36,343 nt of DNA from Alphaproteobacteria bacterium (GCA_026126245.1 JAHCJT010000009.1:1-36343), one strand, 5' to 3'. Counted from the stretch's first letter, positions 7,560 through 16,645 are shown. Program-made: numbers and translations. Notes: generated from the letters alone by a model not told the origin.

Positions 7560-7760
7560 CTAGGCGTCCTGCGCCTTGCCGAGGCGCTTCAGTTCTTCGC
7601 GAATGATGCGCAAGACCTCGGTCTGGTTCTGTTGCAGGTCAAGCACGCCCTGCTGGGCGCGCAACATATTGGCATTGTTGACCGTGACGCGCTCGACCAT
7701 CTCGGCCAGCGAGCTGACCCTGGCTTCGAGCTTGGCCAGACGTTTCTCGATGTCGTCCAT
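7560..7760 (-). CDS. Small coiled-coil protein, unknown function
   Basis: 66 residues with a start preceded by GGAG. Leu/Ile/Val/Met recur at heptad positions along nearly the full length (IEKRLAKLEARVSSLAEMVERV, then VLDLQQNQTEVLRIIREELKRL), so a parallel or antiparallel coiled coil is likely. A polar QNQ lies mid-chain. It ends 12 bases from the convergent SDR stop. I do not recognise the family; a SlyX-like or small structural/adaptor protein is possible. Confidence 0.7.
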   Translation of the reverse strand: MDDIEKRLAKLEARVSSLAEMVERVTVNNANMLRAQQGVLDLQQNQTEVLRIIREELKRLGKAQDA

Positions 7761-7930
7761 GGCTGACTCCCTGACCGCCGCCCACCGTGTCGCGTTGTTC
7801 CGAGTCGCAGCCTAACCGCCCGGCGTCGCGAATTGGAGTCTCCATGCACGACGCTTTCCGGCTAGGTTCCATCGGCAAAGCCGCAGCCTCACGGGCCGGC
7901 GGCGGGCCGTCGAACCGGGAGGAGGGCAGC

Positions 7931-8683
7931 ATGGCGGGTGCGCTGGACGGAAAGGTCGCGCTGGTGAGCGGCGCGGGCAAGAATATCGGCCGGACGATCG
8001 CCTTGACTTTGGCGCGCGACGGCGCAGCCGTGGTCGTCAACGGGCGCGCCGATCGCGCCCTGGTCGACGGCGTCGTCGGCGAGATCCAGGCGGCCGGCGG
8101 CAAGGCAATGGGCTATGTCGCCGACGTCACCGACCCGCGCGGCGTCGGCCAGATGATCGAGGCCGCGGTCGGCACCCTGGGCGGCCTCGACATCGTGGTC
8201 AGCAATGCCGGCCTGCGGCGGCAGACGCCGTTCCTCGACATGAGCTTCGCGGAATGGCGCGAGATCCTGTCGGTCGCGCTGGACGGTGCCTTCGTGCTCG
8301 CCAAGGCGGCGGCCCCGCAGCTGATCCGCCGCGGCGGCGGCGCGATGGTGGCGCTGTCGGGCATTTCCACCCATGTCGGCACGCCCAACCGCTGCCATGT
8401 CTCGGCGTCGAAGGCCGGTCTCGAAGGCCTGATGCGGGCGCTGGCCGTCGAGCTGGCGCCGCATCGCATCACCTGCAACTGCGTTGCGCCCGGTGCCATC
8501 GATACCGTACGCGGCGCGTCGGCCGGGGCCATGCCCGGCACGCTGGCGGACCGCAACATTCCGCTGCAGCGCAAGGGCACGGTCGACGAGATCGCCGCCG
8601 TGGTACGTCTGCTGGCCGGTCCAGAGGGGAGTTACATCACCGGACAGACGATTCACGTCAACGGGGGCGCTTTCCTGACCTGA
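7931..8683 (+). CDS. SDR-fold protein with altered active site
   Basis: 250 residues with the SDR cofactor motif GAGKNIGRT (14-22) and SNAG at 91-94. Around the active site the sequence is LSGISTHVGTPNRCHVSASKAG: Ser143 is followed 13 residues later by His156, and Lys161 is five residues after that. The catalytic Tyr of the YxxxK motif is therefore missing, with His in its place and one extra residue before Lys. SDR proteins with His instead of Tyr are, as far as I know, an uncommon subgroup; either His serves in catalysis or the protein has lost oxidoreductase activity. The start at 7931 follows GGAGGAGGG. It lies 178 bases before hyuA on the same strand. Confidence 0.82.
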   Translation: MAGALDGKVALVSGAGKNIGRTIALTLARDGAAVVVNGRADRALVDGVVGEIQAAGGKAMGYVADVTDPRGVGQMIEAAVGTLGGLDIVVSNAGLRRQTPFLDMSFAEWREILSVALDGAFVLAKAAAPQLIRRGGGAMVALSGISTHVGTPNRCHVSASKAGLEGLMRALAVELAPHRITCNCVAPGAIDTVRGASAGAMPGTLADRNIPLQRKGTVDEIAAVVRLLAGPEGSYITGQTIHVNGGAFLT

Positions 8684-8861
8684 CTGTGGCGGCCATCATG
8701 ATTTCTGTGAGCAATCTGCGCACAGTGGCGAAATTTCAGGCATCTGCGGCCCGGGAGGCGGGCGCTCTGCCCGCGAATTGGCGGCGAGCCTTGGCTCGGG
8801 TCTTGCAGCCGACCCAGCCGGATGTTGCGCTGACATGCATCGCAGGACTGGGTGACACGTC

Positions 8862-10934
8862 ATGAAGCTGGTCGGGGTCGATGTCGGTGGTACCTTCACG
8901 GACCTGGTGTTCGCCGATACCGAGGCAGGCGGCACGCTGACCCACAAGGTGCCGACGACGCCGGACGATCCGTCGCGCGGCGTGGTCAGCGGCCTGATCG
9001 AACTGTGCAGCCGCTATGGTGTGCCACGCGAGGCCATCGACTTCGTGTTCCACGGCACGACCATCGCCACCAATGCGATCCTCGAGCACGACGGCGCCGT
9101 GACCGGCATGATCACTACGGCCGGCTATCGCGACGTGCTGCACATCGGCCGCCACCAGCGGCCGCAGCACTACTCCATCATGCAGGACATCCCCTGGCAG
9201 GATCGTCCCCTGGTGCGCCGGCGCAACCGCAAGACCGTGCGCGAGCGGCTGGTTCCGCCCCGCGGGGAGGTGCTGGAGCCGCTCGACGAGGAAGCGGTGC
9301 GCGTGGCGGTGCGCGAACTGAAGGCGGCCGGCGTGCAGTCGATCGCCGTCTGCTTCCTGTTCTCCTATCTCGATCCGGCACACGAGGAGAGGGCGCGCCA
9401 GATCGTGCAGGAGGAATATCCCGAGTGCTTTGCGACGACCTCGTCGTCGGTGTCGCCGCAGTTCCGCGAGTTCGAGCGCTTCACCACCACGGCGATGAAC
9501 GCGTTCGTGGGACCCAAGGTGCGCAACTACGTCGTGCGCCTGGAAGACGAGATCGCCGCCAGCGGCTTTCGCGCTGACCTGCGCATCATGGCGTCCAACG
9601 GCGGCGCCGCGACTCCCAAGATGGTGGCCGAGCGGCCGGTGCTGACGCTGCTGTCCGGCCCCGCCGCGGGCGTCATCGGTGGCGACTGGGCAGGGGCGCT
9701 GTCGCAACGGCGCAACCTGATCACCTTCGACGTCGGCGGTACCTCGGCCGACATCGGAATCATTGCCGATGGCCGTTTCGGCGAAGCCACGGCGCGCGAC
9801 ACATGGATCGCCGGCTTTCCGGTGATGGTGCCGATGATCGACGTGCACACCATCGGCGCCGGCGGCGGTTCGATCGCCTTCGTCGACAGCGCCGGCGCCT
9901 TCCGGGTCGGGCCGCGCTCGGCGGGCGCCGTGCCGGGGCCGGCGGCCTATGGCCGCGGCGGCACCCGGCCGACGGTAACCGACGCCAACGTGGTGCTGGG
10001 TCGGCTTGACCTCCAGCATTTCCTGGGCGGTGGCATGAAGCTGGACGAGGTGGCGGCGCGGCGCGTCATCGCCGACCTGGGCCGACAGCTCGGCATGAGC
10101 GACCGCGAGGCGGCCGAAGGCGTGATCACGGTGCTCAATGCCAACATGGCCAACGCGATCCGCTCGCGCACGGTCCAGAAGGGCATAGACCCGCGCGATT
10201 TCGCACTGGTGGCGTTCGGTGGTGCCGGGCCGCTGCACGGCGCCGAGGTCGCCGCCATGCTGGGCGTACGCGAGATCATCGTGCCGCCGCATCCCGGCAT
10301 CACGTCGGCGGTGGGGTTGCTGATCAGCGACTTGCGCTATGACGCCATCCGTACCGCCTTCCAGGTGTCGGGCGCCGTCGATCTGCCGCGCCTGAATGCC
10401 GGCTTCGCGGCCATGGAAGCCGAACTGCGCGGCCGCTTCGCCGCCGACGGCGTCGAGGCCGAGCATGTCGCCTTCGTCCGGGCCGGTGATCTGCGCTACG
10501 TCGGACAAGGGTATGAGCTGCGCGTGCCCTTCGGCGACGGCGTCCTGGATGACACGGCGATGGCGGCGGTGTTCGCGGCCTTCCACGACATACACCGGCG
10601 CGAGTACGGGCATCATTTCGCCGACAGCGCGATCGAGATCGTCAATATCCGGCTGATCGGCACGGCCGGCACGCCATCGCTGGCACGGCCGGCGCCGCCA
10701 GCCGGCGGCTCTCTGGCCGACGCCCATGTGCGCTCGGGCACATGCGTGTTCCGGGTCGACGGCAAGCTTGCCGACTATCCCACCGAGTTCCTGCGGCGCG
10801 AGGCTTTGCCTGTCGGCGAGGCGATCGCCGGGCCGGTCATCATCCTGCAGATGGACTCGACCACTGTTGTGCCGCCCGGCCATACCGTCGAAGTCGACCC
10901 GGCCGGCAACCTGATCATCCGGAGCACGCCATGA
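8862..10934 (+). CDS. hyuA: Hydantoinase/5-oxoprolinase family subunit A
   Basis: 690 residues, the ATP-binding half of the hydantoinase/oxoprolinase/acetone-carboxylase type family. The N-terminal ASKHA-like phosphate motif is DVGGTFTDL at about 6-14, and HGTTIATNAIL follows near 65-75. The central NGGAATPKMVAERPVLTLLSGPAAGV and ITFDVGGTSADIG are the second phosphate motif. Together with HyuB it carries out ATP-dependent opening of a cyclic amide (hydantoin, 5-oxoproline) or related carboxylation; subunit A alone does not decide which. The stop overlaps the hyuB start as ATGA, a sign of translational coupling. The start is the ATG after GGTGACACGTC. Confidence 0.92.
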   Translation: MKLVGVDVGGTFTDLVFADTEAGGTLTHKVPTTPDDPSRGVVSGLIELCSRYGVPREAIDFVFHGTTIATNAILEHDGAVTGMITTAGYRDVLHIGRHQRPQHYSIMQDIPWQDRPLVRRRNRKTVRERLVPPRGEVLEPLDEEAVRVAVRELKAAGVQSIAVCFLFSYLDPAHEERARQIVQEEYPECFATTSSSVSPQFREFERFTTTAMNAFVGPKVRNYVVRLEDEIAASGFRADLRIMASNGGAATPKMVAERPVLTLLSGPAAGVIGGDWAGALSQRRNLITFDVGGTSADIGIIADGRFGEATARDTWIAGFPVMVPMIDVHTIGAGGGSIAFVDSAGAFRVGPRSAGAVPGPAAYGRGGTRPTVTDANVVLGRLDLQHFLGGGMKLDEVAARRVIADLGRQLGMSDREAAEGVITVLNANMANAIRSRTVQKGIDPRDFALVAFGGAGPLHGAEVAAMLGVREIIVPPHPGITSAVGLLISDLRYDAIRTAFQVSGAVDLPRLNAGFAAMEAELRGRFAADGVEAEHVAFVRAGDLRYVGQGYELRVPFGDGVLDDTAMAAVFAAFHDIHRREYGHHFADSAIEIVNIRLIGTAGTPSLARPAPPAGGSLADAHVRSGTCVFRVDGKLADYPTEFLRREALPVGEAIAGPVIILQMDSTTVVPPGHTVEVDPAGNLIIRSTP

Positions 10935-12742
10935 GCAGCGCCGCACCGCGCCTCGCCGCCACCAAGCCGGATCGTATCGATCCGATCACGGTCAGCGTGA
11001 TCCAGGGGGCGCTGGAGAACATCGCCATCGAGATGGGCTACAAGCTCATGCGCATGAGCTACTCGTCGATCATCCGCGAGTCGGAGGATTTCGGCGCCGC
11101 CCTGATCGATGCCGAGGGCAGGGGGCTGGCCGAGTCGGCGCAGTCGACGCCGCTGCAGTCGGGGCCGATCCCCGGCTACATCAAGGGCGTGCTGCGCCTG
11201 TTCGGCGAGCGCGGCGAGAAGATCCGGCCCGGCGATGTGATCATGCACAACGACGCCTATTCCGGCGCCAGCCACGGCCCGGACGTCGCCTTTATCGTGC
11301 CGGTTTTCGTCGGCGAGCGTCTGATGGGCTTCGCCGCCACCACGGCGCACCATCTCGACATCGGCGCATTGTCGCCAGGCTCCTGCGGCATCGTCGAGGC
11401 GCTGGATGCCTATGCCGAGGGTCTGCAATTCAAGGCCATCAAGGTCTATGACCGCGGCATCCGCAACGACGCGGTCTGGCAGATCGTGCGCGACAACATC
11501 CGCGCCTCGGACCTCGTGGTTGGCGACATGGATGCGCAGGTTGCCGCTGCCCGCATCGGAGCGGAGCGCATGGTCGAGCTGATCCAGCACTACGGCGTGG
11601 AGACCTTCGACACCGCCTGTGCAGCGCTGATGGACCACGCCGAGCGTCTCATGCGCCAGGCGATCGGCAAGCTGCCCGACGGCGTCTACACAGCGGCGAC
11701 GGCGATCGACGGCTATCTCGACAGCGACGATCCAGCCAAGAAGGAACTGCCGCTGGTGGTCACCATCACCAAGCAGGGCGAGGAGATGACCGTCGACCTG
11801 ACGGGCACCGCGCCGCAGGTGGCGGACCGGCCGATCAACATGCCGCTGGAGGGTACGGTCGACATCGCGATCTGGCTGACCATCCGGTCGATCCTGCTGG
11901 ATACCGCGGTGCACGGCCACATCCCGGTCAATGCCGGCCTGGTGCGGCCGATCAGGATCGTGGCGCCCAAGGGCTGCCTCGCCAATCCCGAGTTCCCGGC
12001 GCCGACCATCGCGCGCTTCTGCCCCGGCAACCAGCTGGCCGACACCGTGATGAAGGCGCTGGCCCAGGCGATGCCGACCAACGTGTCGGCCGGCATCGGC
12101 AACCTGAAGGTGATCGCGTTCTCCGGCCTGAAGGACGGCACGCACTGGGTGCATATGGAAATCTTCGAGGGCTCCTACGGCGGCCGCTACGGCAAGGACG
12201 GCATGGACGCGGTCGACACGCTGTATGCCAACACGCGCAACAACCCGATCGAGGACATCGAGACCCATCTGCCGCTGCGCGTGCTGCGCTACGAACTGCG
12301 CGAGGACGTGGCCGGCGCCGGCCAGTGGCGCGGCGGCTTGGGGTCGGTGCGCGAATTCGCGTTCCTGACCGACGGCGGCGCCTCGGTCGAAGGCGAGGGG
12401 CACCGCTACCGTCCGTGGGGATTCCGAGGCGGCCAGGAGGGCCAGCCCGCCAAACTCGACCTGCTGTCGAACGGCAGGCCGGCGCGCGCCCTGCCGTCGA
12501 AGGTGCCGCACATGACGGTGCCGGCGGGCGGCCGCTTCGTGTGCTACGGCCCGGCCGGTGGCGGCTACGGCGATCCGCTGACGCGCGATCCTGCCGATGT
12601 CCTGGACGACGTGCTGGACGGGCTGATTTCGGCTGCGACCGCGCAACACGACTACGGCGTCGTGATCGCACCTGGCGGTGTGCTCGACATCGCCGCCACG
12701 ACGGCCTTGCGCGCGCGACGCAAAATGCCGCCGGCGACCTGA
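10931..12742 (+). CDS. hyuB: Hydantoinase/5-oxoprolinase family subunit B
   Basis: 603 residues, subunit B of the same family as the preceding gene. Recognisable segments are DPITVSVIQGALENIAIEMG at the start, IIRESEDFGAALIDAEG, the metal-site region HNDAYSGASHGPDV, and the Gly-rich GPAGGGYGDPLTRDPADVL near the C-terminus. It forms the catalytic partner of HyuA. The start overlaps the upstream stop by four bases. The next gene is convergent and the stop codon lies in one arm of a perfect hairpin. Substrate possibilities are a hydantoin, 5-oxoproline or a related cyclic amide; the sequence alone does not choose. Confidence 0.92.
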   Translation: MSSAAPRLAATKPDRIDPITVSVIQGALENIAIEMGYKLMRMSYSSIIRESEDFGAALIDAEGRGLAESAQSTPLQSGPIPGYIKGVLRLFGERGEKIRPGDVIMHNDAYSGASHGPDVAFIVPVFVGERLMGFAATTAHHLDIGALSPGSCGIVEALDAYAEGLQFKAIKVYDRGIRNDAVWQIVRDNIRASDLVVGDMDAQVAAARIGAERMVELIQHYGVETFDTACAALMDHAERLMRQAIGKLPDGVYTAATAIDGYLDSDDPAKKELPLVVTITKQGEEMTVDLTGTAPQVADRPINMPLEGTVDIAIWLTIRSILLDTAVHGHIPVNAGLVRPIRIVAPKGCLANPEFPAPTIARFCPGNQLADTVMKALAQAMPTNVSAGIGNLKVIAFSGLKDGTHWVHMEIFEGSYGGRYGKDGMDAVDTLYANTRNNPIEDIETHLPLRVLRYELREDVAGAGQWRGGLGSVREFAFLTDGGASVEGEGHRYRPWGFRGGQEGQPAKLDLLSNGRPARALPSKVPHMTVPAGGRFVCYGPAGGGYGDPLTRDPADVLDDVLDGLISAATAQHDYGVVIAPGGVLDIAATTALRARRKMPPAT

Positions 12743-12762
12743 CGGCGGGGTGCCGCCGTCAG
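12739..12762. terminator. Bidirectional hairpin carrying both stop codons
   Basis: A perfect 10-bp stem, CTGACGGCGG and CCGCCGTCAG, with the loop GGTG. Its left arm contains the TGA of hyuB (12740-12742) and its right arm contains the TGA of the convergent minus-strand gene (12759-12761). The symmetry lets one hairpin serve both transcripts. No T-run follows on either side, so termination strength is uncertain. Confidence 0.55.
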
Positions 12763-13166
12763 CCCCTGGTGCAGGTCCCCTCGGCGATCAGGATCCGCTC
12801 CATGCCGGCCATCACGACGCCGATGATGCGGCCGGCTTCGTCGACCCGGTACATCAGTGCACCGTCGGGCGCGTGGGCGATGAGAATGGCGGTCCGCGTG
12901 GCCACCTCGCGCTGGGCGACGGCGAATTTCAGCGGATGTGCGCAGGCCTTCTCGCGCCCAGGGCACATCGTCTGCGATTCGAAGTCGACCTGGAAGGTGC
13001 GCTCACCGGTATTGCGCGAATTGTAGCATTTGGTGCCCGAGCAATCCTGGCCGGCCTCCTTCCAGGTGCAGGTGATGCGGCCGGTCAGCTCAAGCGCCAG
13101 CGACGGAACGGGCGTCGCCGCCAGCAGCGCGGCGGCCAGCGCCAGGGGTGACAATCTCCATCGCAT
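12759..13166 (-). CDS. Secreted six-cysteine protein, unknown function
   Basis: 135 residues with a Sec signal (MRWRLSPLALAAALLAATPV, cleavage probably after residue 22-24). The mature part contains six cysteines (CTW, CSG, CYN, CPG, CAH, CTR), an even number that would allow three disulfides in the periplasm. The segment DGALMYRVDEAGRIIGVV is a beta-rich stretch near the C-terminus. The start is the ATG after GGGAGAGC; longer in-frame starts lack a ribosome site. It is convergent with hyuB and divergent from the dioxygenase at 13319. Family not recognised. Confidence 0.72.
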   Translation of the reverse strand: MRWRLSPLALAAALLAATPVPSLALELTGRITCTWKEAGQDCSGTKCYNSRNTGERTFQVDFESQTMCPGREKACAHPLKFAVAQREVATRTAILIAHAPDGALMYRVDEAGRIIGVVMAGMERILIAEGTCTRG

Positions 13167-13318
13167 GTTTGGCTCTCCCGACTGCGGTCGCGTCGGGACG
13201 CGTCCCGGCGCAATCCAGCCTAGCGCGGACCCCATCCCGGTAGAAGCGGCCGCGGCTTTGGCTTTTCCCGGGCGGCAAGCCTATACTTCGCCGGTTTCAC
13301 TGCCAAAGGGTGTCGGCC

Positions 13319-14209
13319 ATGAGCGTCACCATCCGCCAGCTCCATCCAGTTTTTGTCGGCGAGGTCGAGGGCATCGACATGCGCCGGCCGCTAACGCCCG
13401 ACGAAGTTGCGGCCATCGAGGCCGGCATGGACAAGTATGCCGTGCTGGTGTTCCACGACCAGAACATCAGCGATGAACAGCAGGTCGCTTTCAGCCGCAA
13501 CTTCGGCCGCATCGAGCTGGCGGTCGGCGGCAACATCACGAAGGCCAACGAACGGCGGCTCAGCGTCGAACTGGCGGATGTCTCGAACCTCGACCAGAAC
13601 AGCCGGATTTTTGCGCGTGACGACAGGCGGCGCATGTTCAACCTGGGCAACCGGCTGTGGCACTCCGACAGCTCGTTCCGCGCTGTGCCGGCAAAGTACT
13701 CGCTGCTGTCGGGGCGCGCCATCCCCGGGAGCGGCGGCAACACCGAATTCGCCGACATGCGTGCCGCCTACGACGCGCTCGATGATGCGACCAAGGCGCA
13801 GGTCGAGGACATGATCTGCGAGCACTCGCTGATGTACTCGCGTGGCCAGCTCGGCTTCAGCGAGTTCACGGACGAGGAGCGTGCCATGTTCAAGCCGGTG
13901 CGGCAGCGGCTTGTGCGCACCCATCCCGTGACCGGCCGCAAGTCGCTGTTCCTGGCATCGCACGCCGGTACCATCGTCGGGTGGCCGATGCCGGAGGCGC
14001 GGTCCTTCCTGCGCGATCTGGTCGAACACGCCACGCAGCGCGAGTTCGTCTACGCCCACCGCTGGCGGCAATACGACTTGGTGATGTGGGACAACCGCCA
14101 GACCATGCACCGGGCGCGACCCTTCAATGAGACCGGCGAGGTGCGCGATGTGCGCCGCACCACGATTGGCGGTGATGGGCCGACCGTGCAGCAGGAGCAG
14201 GCGGCCTGA
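13319..14209 (+). CDS. TauD/TfdA family Fe(II)/2-oxoglutarate dioxygenase
   Basis: 296 residues, the usual length for this family. The iron facial triad is His115-x-Asp117 (LWHSDSSF) and His264 (TMHRARPF). The 2-oxoglutarate-binding Arg is about residue 276, in GEVRDVRRTTIGG. The N-terminal half has DGIDLxxPL-like EVEGIDMRRPLT. These enzymes hydroxylate a substrate carbon next to a sulfonate, ether or carboxylate and so release sulfite, glyoxylate or a phenol; TfdA-like herbicide or ether cleavage and taurine-like desulfonation cannot be told apart here. The start is the ATG with AAGGG upstream; a GTG three codons earlier is possible. It stands alone, with a convergent neighbour behind it. 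Confidence 0.9.
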   Translation: MSVTIRQLHPVFVGEVEGIDMRRPLTPDEVAAIEAGMDKYAVLVFHDQNISDEQQVAFSRNFGRIELAVGGNITKANERRLSVELADVSNLDQNSRIFARDDRRRMFNLGNRLWHSDSSFRAVPAKYSLLSGRAIPGSGGNTEFADMRAAYDALDDATKAQVEDMICEHSLMYSRGQLGFSEFTDEERAMFKPVRQRLVRTHPVTGRKSLFLASHAGTIVGWPMPEARSFLRDLVEHATQREFVYAHRWRQYDLVMWDNRQTMHRARPFNETGEVRDVRRTTIGGDGPTVQQEQAA

Positions 14210-14274
14210 CGTCCGCGTCGCTACCGTCTGGGTTGCGCGCGCGATCAGGCCTGCGGCGGCGGCCCTACAACTCG

Positions 14275-14295
14275 CGGCGGGGCTTTCGCCCGCCG
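14275..14295. terminator. Hairpin between convergent genes
   Basis: CGGCGGG, loop GCTTTCG, CCCGCCG, extended on both sides by an imperfect CGCG match. It lies about 60 bases beyond the end of the dioxygenase gene and about 56 bases beyond the end of the leftward serine hydrolase, which is a natural place for a shared terminator. No T-run is present. Confidence 0.45.
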
Positions 14296-14350
14296 CCGCG
14301 ACCGACCATTCCCGGCCAGAGTCGCTGGTACTGCCAGTGAGGCAGACGAC

Positions 14351-15571
14351 TCAGTCGACGATCGCCTGGTAGCTCAGCACGCGCAGTTCGCGACGGATCG
14401 GGTAGGTCGACGACGGCATCAGCTGGGTCAGCAGGATGACGTACATCTCCTCGGCCGGATCGACCCAGAACGCCGTGCTGGCCGCGCCGCCCCAGGCGAA
14501 TTCGCCTGGCGTGCCGAGGATTTGCGCCTTGGCGGGGTCGATCATCACCGAGAAGCCCAGCCCGAAGCCGATACCGGTGTAGGTCGACTCGCTGAAGCGC
14601 GGCTGGCCCATGTCGGCCATGTCGCCCCTCAGATGGTTGCTGGTCATCAGCTCGACGGTCTTGCGCCCGAGCAGCCGCACGCCGTCGAGCTCGCCCTTGT
14701 TCAGCATCATCTGGCAGAAGCGCATGTAGTCGGCCGCGGTTGACAACAGTCCGCCGCCGCCGGAGCACAGACGCGGCGTCAGGAAGCGGCTCTTCGCCGG
14801 ATCGTCGATCAGCTTCAGGCCGCCGCCCTCGTCGGGGCCGTAGTTGGCGGCGAACCGCTCGACCTTGTCGGCCGGCACATGAAAGGCGGTATCGACCATG
14901 CCCAGCGGGCGGACGATGCGTTCGTGCAGGAAGTCGCCGAACGGCTGGCCGGAAATCACCTCGACGAGATAGCCGAGCACATCGGTCGAGATGCTGTAGT
15001 TCCACTCGCTGCCGGGCTGGGCAATCAGTGGCAGGCTGGCGGCCAGTTCCACCACGTCCTTCAGGCTGCCCTTGTGGGTCTGGAAATCAACGCCAGCCTC
15101 GCGGTACATGGCGTCGACCGGCGTCGATTCCATGAAACCGTAGGTCAGGCCGGAGGTGTGTGAAAGCAGGTCGCGGAACGTGATGTCGCGCTGCGCCGGC
15201 TCGCTGTCGAACTTGCCGCGCGCGCCCGACACATAGACGCGCATGTTCTTGAAGGCCGGTATGAAGCGGGTGATCGGGTCATCGAGCTGGAAGCGGCCGT
15301 CCTCGTACAGCATCATGATGGCGGTGCTGGTGAGCGGCTTGGTCATCGAGTAGATGCGAAAGATCGTGTCCGGCCGCATCGGCTTGTCGCGCGCCAGATC
15401 GGCCTTGCCGCAGGCGTGCATCAGCCCGACCTGGCCGCGGCGGCTGACAATCGTGATCAGGCCGGCCAGCTTCTTCTGGTCGACCAGCGCCTCCATCCAG
15501 TCGCGGATGCGGCCCAGCCGCTGCGAGCACAGGCCGATGTCTTCGGACGGGATCTTGGCGACGACGTTCAT
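14351..15571 (-). CDS. Serine hydrolase, beta-lactamase class C/esterase EstB family
   Basis: 406 residues without a signal peptide, so probably cytoplasmic. The nucleophile motif is Ser75-Met-Thr-Lys78 (SMTK) and the general base motif is Tyr192-Ser in WNYSISTD, where class C beta-lactamases have YSN or YAN. A Gly-rich WGGAAS segment near residue 375 occupies the KTG-like position. The length and motifs fit esterase/carboxylesterase or D-aminopeptidase-like members rather than a true beta-lactamase. The start follows GGAGGACCGCCC. It is the third gene of a leftward set after the GlcG-like protein and the TAXI receptor, 93 bases behind the latter. Confidence 0.85.
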   Translation of the reverse strand: MNVVAKIPSEDIGLCSQRLGRIRDWMEALVDQKKLAGLITIVSRRGQVGLMHACGKADLARDKPMRPDTIFRIYSMTKPLTSTAIMMLYEDGRFQLDDPITRFIPAFKNMRVYVSGARGKFDSEPAQRDITFRDLLSHTSGLTYGFMESTPVDAMYREAGVDFQTHKGSLKDVVELAASLPLIAQPGSEWNYSISTDVLGYLVEVISGQPFGDFLHERIVRPLGMVDTAFHVPADKVERFAANYGPDEGGGLKLIDDPAKSRFLTPRLCSGGGGLLSTAADYMRFCQMMLNKGELDGVRLLGRKTVELMTSNHLRGDMADMGQPRFSESTYTGIGFGLGFSVMIDPAKAQILGTPGEFAWGGAASTAFWVDPAEEMYVILLTQLMPSSTYPIRRELRVLSYQAIVD

Positions 15572-15664
15572 GGGCGGTCCTCCGGCGTCAGGGCGACGAT
15601 CGGCATGCAGCCTACGGACCCGACTTGCGACATGCCAGCGGCGTGCGGCGGGGCTGGGTCGCGT

Positions 15665-16621
15665 CTAGCGCAACAGCCCTTGATCGCGCAGATAGCGCGC
15701 GACGCCGGGATGCAGCAGCTCGCGCCGCGGCAACGCGGCAACGGTATTCGCCGCCGTGGTCTCGCGCGCCTGCGGCAGTCGCCGGCCGAGGGCGGTTTCG
15801 CCGCGATGCAGGGCCCTTGCCAGGCGGAACGCGACATCGTCCGGCAGGGTCGGTCGCGCCATGACGAAGCTCCACGAGCCGACTGACGGCAACGCCGAGT
15901 CCTGTCCGGGATAGCTGCCGGCGGGCGTCGACAGCGGCCGCAGGAAAGCGTGCTTGGCGAGGATGCGCGCGATCTCATCGGCGTCGGGCACGATAAACCG
16001 GGCACCGGGTTGGCTGCGTGCCATGGTGGCGAAGCCCGGCCATCCCGTGCCGCCACCCCACAGCGCCGCAGCGCGGCCGTCGAGCACCATGGCCGGGCCA
16101 TCGCCGGCGCGCTCGAGGTAGATCGCGCGGAAGTCGCGATCCTGGTTCAGGCCGATGCCGTCCAGCACGTAGCGGGCGAGGATGACGAGGCCTGATCCGC
16201 GGGCGCCGAACGCCACGTTTTGGCCGACGAGGTCGCGGATACGCCGGTAGGGACTGTCGGCGCGGACCACGAACATCCCGGCGGTAGCGTACATCGCCGT
16301 AACAATCCTGAGATCGGCGGGCGGTCGGCCGATGCCGTTGAGCGCCTCGAAGGCCGCTTCGCCCTGCACCAGTGCGATGTCGAGTTGGCCGGCTTCAAGC
16401 AGCGGAATGTTCTCGGCGCTGCCCTTGGTGTTGCGCGGTTCGACCTGCAGCGTTGGATCGGTCTCATTGATGGTCTGCGCCAGGGCATCGCCGTAGACCG
16501 GAAAGCCGCCGCCGGGCGTCGCCGTCCCGAGGGTGATCACGGTCTTTTCCTGGCCATGTGCCAGGCCGATGGCGGCAACGCAGATCAACGACGCGACGAG
16601 ATAGGGTAGGGTGGCCGTCAC
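15665..16621 (-). CDS. TAXI-family TRAP transporter solute receptor
   Basis: 318 residues with a Sec signal peptide (about 1-23, ending LAHGQEK). The mature start VITLGTATPGGGFPVYGDALA and the segment NTKGSAENIPLLEAGQLDIALVQGEA are the hallmark of TAXI receptors, periplasmic binding proteins for the fused-membrane-subunit TRAP transporters. Known TAXI receptors bind dicarboxylates or amino-acid-like compounds. No TRAP membrane gene (DctQ/DctM fusion) lies nearby, so the receptor would have to work with a distant transporter or a sensor. It lies 24 bases after the GlcG-like gene in a leftward operon. Confidence 0.87.
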   Translation of the reverse strand: MTATLPYLVASLICVAAIGLAHGQEKTVITLGTATPGGGFPVYGDALAQTINETDPTLQVEPRNTKGSAENIPLLEAGQLDIALVQGEAAFEALNGIGRPPADLRIVTAMYATAGMFVVRADSPYRRIRDLVGQNVAFGARGSGLVILARYVLDGIGLNQDRDFRAIYLERAGDGPAMVLDGRAAALWGGGTGWPGFATMARSQPGARFIVPDADEIARILAKHAFLRPLSTPAGSYPGQDSALPSVGSWSFVMARPTLPDDVAFRLARALHRGETALGRRLPQARETTAANTVAALPRRELLHPGVARYLRDQGLLR

Positions 16622-16645
16622 GTCCGGGCTCGCGGGCTGCGCATG

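Noticed and set aside
8699-8865. A 55-codon plus-strand frame ending in the hyuA start
   Set aside because: No clear ribosome site and no recognisable sequence; it fits spacer DNA better than a leader peptide, though an ATGA overlap is curious.
8736-10946. A 736-codon minus-strand frame opposite hyuA
   Set aside because: It lies opposite a clear HyuA and shows no recognisable domain or ribosome site.
10775-12649. A 624-codon minus-strand frame opposite hyuB
   Set aside because: Antisense shadow of a well-supported gene with an ATGA overlap to hyuA.
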